From Hofstenia miamia (lineage: Eukaryota > Xenacoelomorpha > Acoela > Hofsteniidae), in contig CABFPE010000307.1 of the NCBI GenBank assembly GCA_900660155.1, positions 3,671 to 44,203 on the forward strand: 40,533 nucleotides of DNA, in the 5' to 3' direction. A program made the position numbers and the translations under genes. Below, one piece after another: positions 32,354 to 40,533 of the stretch (positions within the stretch are counted from its first letter, which is position 1; the number at the start of each line of letters is the position of its first letter). Below the pieces are notes generated by a model, which worked only from the letters and a program-made list of their open reading frames with translations, did not search any database and was not told where the DNA came from.

Positions 32354-33179
32354 TCAATCAAGGGCAAAGTGGTTGGAGTTGATACTTTGTGGTGAATTCA
32401 GAAAGCTTTTGAATACTGGAATAAGATTGAATTTATTAGTAGAGAGACTTGATAAGGCTTCATTAAATCTAGTGATGACATAACCCTTCTGTAGAGCAGA
32501 ATGTTTACAAACTTTAGTAATTTCTAGGAAATATATGAAGCGCATAGTGAATTTTTGATGGATTAAAGATACAAGATGATTGATGTTCTGTTGAAATTGT
32601 TTGATGTCTGTAGATTTGAGCGCATCAATGAGCCCTGTATTTATGAAGACGGAGTTGATGTGCGTTGTAGGATAATTCTGGATCTTTTGAGAGAGTTGAT
32701 GAGAGTTGTGACCAGGATATGAGTGAATTGTAGTTGTTTGATTTGAAAAAAGAGGTAGTTCCGGGCTTTATAGATTTTACAGAAAAACTAGACTTGAAAT
32801 GAGTGTGTTGTTGACCGACATTTTGAGCCGTTGAGGCAAGTGATTTCCTTGATGATATCAATGAGGAAAAGGTGAAGGCGATCTGGAGTTTTTTACATTA
32901 AGACGAGTGTATATTGGAGTTTCTTCTGAGAATGGTGAATGAGTAGGACTAGTGGCAGAGACTGATGTAGAACTGAGAGTTTTTGAAAAGGAGCAGGAGA
33001 ACTTCAGTGGCGTTTTCTTTATTAAGACGAGAGAAGAGTTGATTAAGGGGCGTTTTCTTTTTATCTTTTCTAAAAGCATTTGCAGCATCCAGGGACATAG
33101 CACCAGGTAGGATGTGCGAAATGATTGCTTCATCGAGTGAAAGCAAGAGCCGACTGTATCCGTTGATGAAATCTGACAT
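32354..33179 (-). pseudogene. LINE A ORF1-like protein, right copy
   Basis: Three frames repeat the left copy's ORF1 blocks. The Ser-rich middle piece (32625-32861) is a clean 78-codon frame here because the left copy's internal duplication is absent. No domain is recognised; position upstream of the 2A/endonuclease ORF is the only functional hint. Confidence 0.4.
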
Positions 33180-33634
33180 ATTAAATATCTAAAGCATCGA
33201 TTATATTGGCTCAACACCCATTCTTCATTTGATTTCATTTGACAATTGCAATGGCGGAAATTTGGCTCACTTTATTCCCCATGTTTATTTACTTTGACGT
33301 ATTTAATATTGAAAGCGCCTGTTTACATGGTTTCTTTTTGCTGATATTTATCAAACATTATAAAACATAATAGGCTAACGTCAGTCATTTACCTAACCTA
33401 ATTAACACAGACCAGGTGTTTGCTGTAATTATTGTGGTATTTAAGCGACAAGAGCAAATAATATAAAGAAAGCCCCAAAAAATTTGGGTAAAGAAATTCG
33501 GTTTACAAAGTGACATTAGTTTTTCATATTAATGTTGTATCCTTGCAGCCTTAGTGGTGGAGTACCCCATATAATATTTAGCGCTATTTTTAAGGTAATA
33601 TACATATATATGTATATATATATATATATATATA

Positions 33635-34120
33635 TGGTTGTCAGATAAGTTTTTTCCCATACAAAATCCTTTATATCTTTTGAAATATAGGACCATTCAC
33701 ACTGAAATTTGAAATAGCAACAGACTAAACATAGATGCAGATTTTGTTATAGCAGCTTTTTGAATGCTTTTAATTCTAAATATCTATGCAGTTTTGAATT
33801 TTTTTTAATGAAATAGCAATTACTCGCAGATAGAGCATTTGAAATCAAGATGGAGCTTGAACGTAATGACATCCGAAAACTAATTTTATAATGTTGGAAG
33901 AAGTTTTAGGAAAATACTTCAAAAGAGAGGAGATCTGCCACCCATTTAATTTTTCTGATATTTTTACCGTCCACGTCACCCGTTTTCGTAGTTTGTTGCC
34001 AAAAATCACTTGTTTAAATTTAAATGTGTTAAAATAGAACACATTTTTGATTTTTTATTTTTTAGATATATCTTTCTACAACTTATAAAACGCATAGAGT
34101 GCTGAGATTATAAGTAATAA
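33635..34120 (+). mobile_element. Mariner-like element remnant inside the right arm
   Basis: Directly after the (TA)n tract the sequence tggttgtcagataagttttt followed by tccca resembles a mariner 5' terminus. About 215 bp later an ATG at 33850 reads MELERNDIRKLIL before a stop, like the N-terminus of mariner transposases (short Met-acidic start, then dIR..i). The block is absent from the left arm, where 85 unrelated bases take its place. The 3' end and most of the transposase are missing. Confidence 0.4.
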
Positions 34121-34231
34121 GAAAGTATTGCTGTTTCTCCGTCAGTAAATGATTGATGTTAATGATCATTTGATTGGAGAAAGATAGACAAAGTTAACTT
34201 AAATTCAACGTTTCTGGTAGAGTTCAAATAT

Positions 34232-34304
34232 TCCAATGTGATATAACTACAAAATCAATGTCTTTTTATATATATGTGTATAAGTCGCTCGGCCTTATGC
34301 AAGG

Positions 34305-34344
<40 letters not shown>

Positions 34345-34375
34345 AAATTTGATTTTGTAGTTATATCACATTGGA
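34232..34375. repeat. Perfect 27-bp inverted repeat with (TA)n loop
   Basis: The arms 34232-34258 (tccaatgtgatataactaca then aaatcaa) and 34349-34375 are exact reverse complements, separated by 90 bp containing a (TA)n run. It lies immediately outside the end of the right arm and is absent from the left side. It could be a very short TIR element or a palindromic junction. Confidence 0.9.
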
Positions 34376-35955
34376 AGATTTTTTTTTGCTCAAAGTTACC
34401 ACGATTGTTCAAAGTAGCCCCGTTCTACGGTATACAAAAGACTTGCATTTTTAGATCTAGAAAACGAACCAATAATTTTCGAAATATGAAAACTTACCCC
34501 TTATCAAATAATTAAACATAAGATGAAATTATATGAAAATTTCAAGACATATCTATAATATGATGCACATGTTAATGTCTAATCAATGTTTGCAAAAAGT
34601 TTTTGATGTCAAGCAAAATATTACTTTTTACTTTTGTGGTATTTCAATAATTCAAGGAGTATTTTTAGCTTCTGGGAAAAAGAAATATGTACATTAGAAT
34701 ATATTTAATACAACTCGTATAGTTCAAATATTAATTGTAATAATATAGCCATATGCAAATATTGAAAAAAACAATTAATTATTTTATTAAATAATAATTA
34801 AATCGAAAAAAATACAATAAACCTGATTGTAGCATTCTTTTGATTAGATTTTAAAGCTTTGCTATCTATATTTTCCATGCAATCCATTTACAAAAATTGC
34901 AAAATCTTAAAGTCCTTCAAAGTTGCTTATGTTTTAAGGTGGTTTGTTATACATAACCTTCAAACAATCATATACCATGTATTACGAGCATTCAATTATA
35001 ATACTGGTGCATGTAATTTTTAGCAGTTAAGTTTTCACATTTCAAGCATTACAAAATAAGTGTGCGCAATTGTTAGTTGTTTTAAATCTTCCAAAAAAAT
35101 TGTTTCAAGCTTAAATTTCTTTAAATTTGTTCGTTAATTTTCAGGTCTTCTTAGTTGGTTGTTACTAATTGCTTAGCTAAGACTTTTTGATATATTGTAT
35201 ATAGATATTGCAAAGCTAAATGAAAAACCAATTATATAGCTCCTTGAAAACATAAAACCATTACATGTCATACAATTCGAATTAGAAAAAGATGAGATGA
35301 GCTTCATTTGACCTGACGTATTCTGCAAAGAGGAAAATTAGTACCTTATGAAATGTCAAGCTTAAGTAATAAAAATCAGTTACTTATTTTAAATACAATT
35401 AGCTGTTTAATTTATATATATGGCTAAATAATATTTTGAGATTAATAAAATATAATTTAAATTCATAAATGATCAATGCAATATCGACTTTTGTAAAATG
35501 AACTTTGAACTCGATGTGTTGACTTTTGCTGAGATCACTTCAAAATTGAGGTTTCTAAGAAATTTGGAATCATAATTTACCTGTACAACAAAATCCATTT
35601 GGCTAATAAAGCAATCAATAACAATTAGCTTATAATTTAGACTGATATTTCTTTACAAATCACAAACTGAACACGATGGCGAACGCGATTTTTTTCGAAT
35701 CATTCAGCGCTATTCTACGAAAGTACCGATTAATAATTTTTGTATTTATAACCATTTGTTCAAAAATTTGGAACAATGAATAATTTTGGAAATTTCTCTA
35801 CATGAGAACATTAATTTTAATACAGTATCAGTCCATAAAATATTTGTTTTTATCATTATAAATATGATAATAATTAATGCATTATGCTGTATATTAATAA
35901 AAAAGTTGTAAAATTTAAATGATTATTTCTAATTAAATGAATTTTAGTTTTTAGT
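34376..35955. other. AT-rich stretch downstream of the SMP-C2 gene
   Basis: No coding region recognised. Being 3' of the minus-strand gene at 35960-37213, the part nearest that gene must contain its 3' UTR and polyadenylation site, but no clear AATAAA was identified on the minus strand in the first 100 bases. Confidence 0.35.
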
Positions 35956-35959
35956 GCCT

Positions 35960-37213
35960 TTATCTGAGATTCGCCGTTTGCAACACACGAAAAAATGTTT
36001 CTACCTTGAATATCAAGTTGTGCCTAACAGTTAATGTAGGATTCTTCATGAAGTAAGAAATGCTTTTCTTAGTAATCCATTTATATCCTGGTTCTTTCAA
36101 AGTGATCCCTAGTGAACTATTACATGGGCCATAAGCATCGGCTGCTAATACAGTGGACTTTTCATTTAAAGTTACTTGTTTACTAACAAAAAACTTTTTA
36201 CCAAATAATAATACCATTTCTATAGTGATAGATGTCACTTTCTCTTCTTCTCCTATTATTCGATTTAACCAAATTTTGAGATATCCAGTACGCCCATCAC
36301 AAGCATCAGATTGAGGAGTGTCAAATAAAGTTAATGTTGCTTTTACTTTTAATTGCGCACCATGAGAAATTTGTCGCTCGACTGTTGCTTCTGATTCAAA
36401 AATCGAGAGAGGAATTGTTGCAGAGCCAATAAATTCATTGTTTTTTACGTCATCACTGTCAAATAAGTCGATTTTAATTTTCTGTACTACTGCAGCTACA
36501 AGAAATCTCCAAGACAAATGAAATACAGCATTTCTGGTGTTCTCTTTCGTCCAAGTCTTCCTTACTTGAGAGCCAATTCTTACAACAGCATACACATCAG
36601 AATCCGTAAATATATCTAGACTTCTTATTGAGAGCGCTTGAACTTGGGTTATCTCAAGAATTCCTGTGGGCAAATCAGATGCTATTTTGTTTTGATGCTT
36701 TTTCTCTAAAACCGTTAAATTCATGGAAATCACATTTGGAGCAACAATGTTGCTGTTAATGAGCTTCATTACTTCCTTCCTTGCGAGACTCATTATACCA
36801 GACAATGACAAAGTTGCCCCAATTCCGGAAACATCATATCTGAGCTTTGGTTCATTAAGCAGCGTCACGATGATTCCCCCAAAAAATGGAGGTTCATTGA
36901 TAAGTGGATACATCTTCACGAGAACATCGAACGCGTATTCATGAATCACAATTCCAACCGGCACTAGGGCAAGCTTTACTTGAATGCTGATAGTCTCATC
37001 ACATTGCACTTGCACTCGGAGCTGAGCAGAATCGCTGTTTAGTCCAAGCATTTCAATATTTGTGACGTTTGGCTGTGGTAGTGCTGAGTTAAACTCACCT
37101 AGTTGGAATGGGATATTATCCATATTCTCTTTACCAATTGTAACGATAAACTTCACAATAAGTGGCCATATTTTTGATATAAATTGATTGATCCACAGAG
37201 TGTTGTTGTACAT
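35960..37213 (-). CDS. SMP-C2 protein, extended-synaptotagmin/tricalbin type
   Basis: An intact 417-residue, single-exon frame. Residues 6-165 form an SMP domain opening WINQFISKIWPLIVKF, with LRVQVQCDETISIQVKLALV and INEPPFFGGIIVTLLNEPKL as later blocks. SMP domains carry lipids at membrane contact sites. Residues 183-297 are a C2 domain: GILEITQVQALSIRSLDIFT, DSDVYAVVRIG (loop-1 Asp) and LFDSDDVKNNEFIG (loop 3). Asp residues in both loops suggest partial Ca2+ binding, though the usual DDFLG Asp pair reads NEF. Residues 300-417 are unassigned. The start is supported by an in-frame TAG six bases upstream (37217-37219). There is no N-terminal hydrophobic hairpin, which E-Syts use to sit in the ER, so it is either soluble or anchored otherwise. 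Intronless structure is unusual for an animal E-Syt. Confidence 0.85.
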   Translation of the reverse strand: MYNNTLWINQFISKIWPLIVKFIVTIGKENMDNIPFQLGEFNSALPQPNVTNIEMLGLNSDSAQLRVQVQCDETISIQVKLALVPVGIVIHEYAFDVLVKMYPLINEPPFFGGIIVTLLNEPKLRYDVSGIGATLSLSGIMSLARKEVMKLINSNIVAPNVISMNLTVLEKKHQNKIASDLPTGILEITQVQALSIRSLDIFTDSDVYAVVRIGSQVRKTWTKENTRNAVFHLSWRFLVAAVVQKIKIDLFDSDDVKNNEFIGSATIPLSIFESEATVERQISHGAQLKVKATLTLFDTPQSDACDGRTGYLKIWLNRIIGEEEKVTSITIEMVLLFGKKFFVSKQVTLNEKSTVLAADAYGPCNSSLGITLKEPGYKWITKKSISYFMKNPTLTVRHNLIFKVETFFRVLQTANLR

Positions 37214-37875
37214 TTTCTATCACCTAATTCAGTAAGTATTTAGAAAACATTTTAACAAATCCAATTGGACAAATATAAATTTAGGTCATTAGTGTCTTTT
37301 ATTGTTCGAATGGAAACTATAAAGAAATTTCAATTTCGGTTAATAGCATGGTGAACAGCTTTCATAAACTGAATATCCTAAGCGTGTGTGAGTGATTTGC
37401 GGATCGACATTTAAAATATACAAAACTCTTTTAATCTTAATTAATGTTAATTAAAGTGCAATCCTCCAAATATATTTTGCATCATTTTATTTTTATTATA
37501 TATCATTTATAGAAATTGATAACATTGTAACTCCAGCACTCCTTTTCATAGCTGTAGTGTTTTATACATCCAAAATAATTAGGGATTGAATGGGATAACC
37601 TCAAATCCAATGTAGAAATTTGCGTTTGTATTGGTTGTTTGACATGTGAGGAAGAGGTGGGGATGAAAAAATATATTGGTAGTCCATACATAAATATATC
37701 TGCACTATGAGAATTGTACATTTAGGATGAAAAAAATTTTATGAGCCTTCCAAATTATCACTGGATTTGCTGAGTATTTGTTGAAGATGTAACTAGGATC
37801 TTATTTCTTCCATGGAATTTTGATTAGGAGTATTGTGTTTATGTGGATCTCTCCATGCAATGTTCCCTGTCGTGA
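37214..37875. other. Upstream region of the SMP-C2 gene
   Basis: Presumed 5' UTR and promoter of the minus-strand gene. I see no TATA box that stands out from the AT-rich background. The frame at 37503-37721 shows no domain. Confidence 0.35.
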
Positions 37876-37879
37876 ATTT

Positions 37880-38770
37880 TTGCGGTCATGTTTGCGTTGA
37901 ACGGTTGAACTTTTCGTAGGAATATTAAAAAAGTTGAAAGAAGGTGGTACGTTAAAAAGAGAGTGTGGCCCATTCCTAAAAATTAATGGAAAGGAGAAAA
38001 AGTGACTGACGCAATTTGCCTTCAAAAATCAGGAATGTTCAACAAAAAAGGTGCGAGGGGTTTTTGTTTATAAGACAAAGATCCGGGTTGACCAATCCCC
38101 TGTATACAGTGTATACAGGAACCTAAAGAATGCTGGCTTTACTAAAAAAAACTGGGAAAAATTGTCCTTCAAATTACCAAAACCACAAGCGCAAACGCTT
38201 GGAGTTTGGTTCCTGCTGGAAAAGCTATCCATTCGAGGATGTCTTCCTATCTGACGAATGTGCGATCCTGCTCTATCAGCATATAGTGGCTTTATAGAGA
38301 CCAAGGTGGAAAAGAGTGTGAAAGCCCTTTCCAAAGTTTCCCCAAAATCATGGTTTGGGTTGTTTTCTCATATGGAAGTTTTACATCTTAATTTTGGAAC
38401 AAGGGACTATCAACAGTCAAAATTTTTGCCACATCATCCAGAAATTTGCTAAGGAGCATGCTAACTTGTTTTATCCAGACGGGTGGATTTTGGAGCAGTA
38501 TGGCGCGATTCCTCCCACATCAATGTAAACTTGTGAGTTTCTCAGGAAAATTCCATCCAAATCTTGAAATGGCCGCCAATTCTCCGGATAATAATCCAGT
38601 AGAGAACGTTTGGAATATCTTGAATACTAGTATCGAGAAGAAAATGCCAAAAATCAGACTGGAATTGATCGATTTTGTCCGAAATGCAGAGCACAAGATA
38701 ACCCCAGAAGTAAGAAGAAATTTGATTTCCTCAATTTCTGAATTTTTGTTTTCATGTTTATTTATTAACG
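37880..38770 (+). pseudogene. Tc1/mariner-type transposase, decayed
   Basis: Ordered remnants in three plus-strand frames: LFVGILKKLKEGGTLKRE (first HTH, about 37907), SPVYSVYRNLKNAGFTKKNW (second HTH, about 38095), DVFLSDECAIL (about 38238, with the first catalytic Asp), DGWILEQYGAIPPTSM (about 38480, equivalent to 'QQDgApcHts' but with the second catalytic Asp replaced by Tyr), and NSPDNNPVENVWNILN (about 38580, with the catalytic Glu of 'SPDLNPIEnlW'), ending ITPEVRRNLISSI. Tc1 transposases bind the terminal repeats and cut and paste at TA. Several frameshifts, stops and the lost Asp make it inactive. Terminal repeats were not identified. Confidence 0.7.
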
Positions 38771-38785
38771 GTTGTCCGGTTTTCT

Positions 38786-38978
38786 GGGTATGTCATACCC
38801 TGTGACATGTTCAACGGATTGTATATCCTAAGCCAATCCATTGATTCTTTTGAAATTCATTGACTTTTGCTGAAATATTGTTTTCGTTAATTGTGTAAAG
38901 GCGTTTTAAAATACTCCTCATAGTTATTTTGATAATTATGATTTGTTCCTGGAACGCCGAACAGGGTATGTGATACCC
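38786..38978. repeat. Pair of near-palindromes gggtatg-n-cataccc
   Basis: The 15-mers gggtatgtcataccc (38786-38800) and gggtatgtgataccc (38964-38978) differ by one base. Adjacent bases extend the similarity in inverted fashion (ccctgt / acaggg). They sit between the Tc1 and piggyBac remnants and may be terminal or subterminal motifs of one of them. No gene lies in 38806-39202. Confidence 0.6.
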
Positions 38979-39202
38979 TCTATGTTCTGTGCGACTTTGG
39001 AACATGCATTTTCACTTCTAGGTCATTAAAAGTTTCAATAAAAACAAATGTTGTTAGTTGGTGCAGGAAGAGGCTTCTCATTGGTTAATCTATCATGTGA
39101 TGCCCCTTAATCGCAGAATAATGAATATTGGCTCATTCAGCTGGCTGTGACTCATTTGTATTTCACTATTGATAACCAACTGCCAGTCTAACCGCTAATA
39201 CT

Positions 39203-40277
39203 ATGAGTCGTCCTAAGCGAGTCTGTAAAGATCATGCCATCACTATGATATTCCAACAGGATGATCTGTCGGATGAAGAAGATTTCAATATCGATGTCTT
39301 TGATGACGCTGCAATGAGTCTATTCAGTGTACCTTCCCTATTGAAGATGAACTTTCTCCTTTTCAGATTCAAATGATAATATATTGGATTCGGAATTTTT
39401 GCATGAGGGCAGTGGAATGTGATCCTGATCAGAAGCAGAAGACGAAGGGGAAACATCTGCGTCCCATCAAGATGTTGGTGCATTTGTGGCTCCATCTGGT
39501 GTTTTTGGTACAGATTATGTAACCAACAAATGTTGGCCGGGAATCATCACGAAATATCGATTCTCCAAAGGGCCTGAACCAGGTATAAATCCCGAAACTG
39601 AAAGATAAACAATTCTCATCTTTTTGGATAAAACTCTGGACGAAGTAGTCTTGTATACAAATCTTCAAGGTAGGTGGGTTATAAATTAATGAAACAGAAC
39701 AAATCCAACCAGAAGAAAAGTGTTTGTTTCAACTGATAGAGTTGAATTTGAAGCATTTGTTGGGATTTTTATTTTATTAGGCGAGAAAAAAGAATGGTTT
39801 TCAATGTACACGCCTGCATGTCGTACGTTTTCAAATGAAATATTTATGTTATTTTGATCAACAATGATTTACATATATTTACGCCGTAATTGTATCAATA
39901 TGATATGCCATAATTTGCATTCATTACAGTAAAAATCTTTGACATATATTGTCCCATAGAAAGCTGTGAGTAATTTCAATTTTAGCATATAACATGGAAT
40001 ATTACGTCATCATATCTGAATTTTCATTGATTTTCATTAGAAATTTTCGATAGTGCATTTCTGCCAAAAGTTATTGTACAGCTCGACTACTTACAACATC
40101 CACGATCACTAAAGAAAATGGATCAACAAATTTTCAATTTTGACATTGAAAAAATATAGATGCTCTTTCTGTCCCTATTCACGCGATAGGAAAACATTCA
40201 TTTGTTGCACCAAATGCAAAAAAACTATATGTAATGAGCACAGATAATATTTTTGCGTTGATTGTGAAGAATTATAG
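39203..40277 (+). pseudogene. piggyBac-type transposase, internally deleted
   Basis: An ATG at 39203 (MSRPKRVCKDHAITMIFQQD) leads into an acidic N-terminus (DDLSDEEDFNIDVFDD) typical of piggyBac proteins. Shifted frames give PGINPETE (about 39583), FLDKTLDEVVLYTNLQG (about 39620, equivalent to 'ff...l...iv..TN.ya'), then FEAFVGIFILLGEKKEWFSM (about 39748). The region with the catalytic Asp residues is missing. The end is the Cys-rich domain, RCSFCPYSRDRKTF (from 40158), CCTKCKKTICNEH and, after one stop, FCVDC, ending at 40277. These elements insert at TTAA. Stops and deletion make it inactive; identification is strong from the two ends. Confidence 0.75.
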
Positions 40278-40390
40278 TTATTTTTTTCTTTGTTAAACTC
40301 TGTGGCCATATAGGCTTATTCAATTATTTCGAGTGTTAGGAACAATTTATAGAAAATATATTTTGGGATTACAGTGGGTTTTCATTATAA

Positions 40391-40401
40391 TATTAATAAT
40401 A

Positions 40402-40443
<42 letters not shown>

Positions 40444-40450
40444 GGGTTAA
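40391..40450. repeat. (TAA)n tract and possible piggyBac 3' terminus
   Basis: A TAA/ATA microsatellite is followed by ggg-ttaa (40444-40450). Read outward-in, this is TTAA-CCC-TTATTATT, fitting the TTAA target and CCC start of piggyBac-like ends, 170 bp after the transposase. No matching TTAA-CCC was found upstream of 39203. Confidence 0.4.
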
Positions 40451-40533
40451 ATATTTTGTCCAAAACTTGATAAAAGTACAAATTATAACCTTATTTCATT
40501 GTTATCAAGAACAAAAGTTATCATTAGGAACAC

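Larger units (their letters stand above)
31765..33590 (-). mobile_element. LINE A (CR1-like), 5' part, right copy
   Basis: Inverted counterpart of 10450-12335 with the same truncation point and junction. ORF blocks: 33179-32949 (MSDFINGYSRLL), 32861-32625 (SRKSLASTAQNV), 32650-32354 (third frame ending FALD), 32184-31930 (2A-like) and 31946-31746 (endonuclease start). It lacks the extra duplicated segment found at 11298-11362. Confidence 0.6.
28793..34226 (-). repeat. Right arm of ~5-kb long inverted repeat
   Basis: This arm is the inverted counterpart of 10207-15325. From the inner edge it contains LINE B on the plus strand (28793-31756), the (TG)n junction, LINE A on the minus strand (31765-33590), a (TA)n tract, a mariner-like insertion absent from the other arm (33635-34120), then about 100 bp matching 10207-10315. 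Both outer and inner edges extend beyond the LINE ends or truncations, which favours duplication of a DNA segment over two independent retrotranspositions. Confidence 0.85.

Noticed and set aside
10207..34226. The inverted arms as termini of one giant DNA transposon (Polinton-like) enclosing 13.5 kb
   Set aside because: The interior has no polymerase, integrase, ATPase or capsid gene, the arms consist of LINE sequence, and the arm edges show no short conserved terminus or target duplication.
36723..36944. Plus-strand 73-codon frame within the SMP-C2 gene
   Set aside because: It is antisense to a well-supported coding region.

Overview
The window is AT-rich, repeat-dense nuclear DNA from an animal, most likely an invertebrate. 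I cannot name the species. The support is the mix of decayed metazoan transposons (several APE-type LINEs, a Penelope-like element, mariner, Tc1 and piggyBac relatives, short DNA elements with terminal inverted repeats), consensus GTAAGT splice donors, and an extended-synaptotagmin-type host gene. No bacterial operons, CRISPR array, rRNA or tRNA gene was recognised. A 1000-base run of N (16641-17640) is a scaffold gap.

Layout. 1-4.7 kb: two minus-strand LINE 3' fragments, each ending in an (AGT)n tract, flank a candidate signal-peptide exon (2691-2810, plus). 4.8-9.1 kb: mostly featureless, with one pogo/Tigger-like terminus and a perfect 45-bp tandem duplication. 9.1-10.0 kb: Penelope-like reverse transcriptase remnant. 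10.2-15.3 kb and 28.8-34.2 kb: two arms of a long inverted repeat of about 5 kb per arm. Each arm holds the same tail-to-tail chimera: the 5' part of a CR1-like LINE (A) with a 2A-like motif, facing a gag/endonuclease/RT LINE (B). 17.6-24.7 kb: a repeat family coding for an unrecognised protein of roughly 400 residues (two broken copies plus a C-terminal scrap). Its 3' flank is duplicated in tandem, and one copy carries a nested DNA transposon. 25.1-25.5 kb: a clean TA-flanked MITE. 26.8-27.2 kb: a minus-strand exon resembling a PLAT/LH2 domain. 34.2-34.4 kb: a perfect 27-bp hairpin. 36.0-37.2 kb: the only long intact host gene, an intronless SMP-C2 protein on the minus strand. 37.9-40.5 kb: a decayed Tc1/mariner transposase, then a decayed piggyBac transposase.

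Apart from the SMP-C2 gene and two putative exons, all recognisable coding material is mobile and broken. The most informative signals are the duplicated LINE A/LINE B chimera, the degenerate 2A motif (ends NPGQ), a 285-bp patchwork replacement that removes the RT palm from the right LINE B, and the unrecognised protein family near 20 kb. No working multi-gene system was found.
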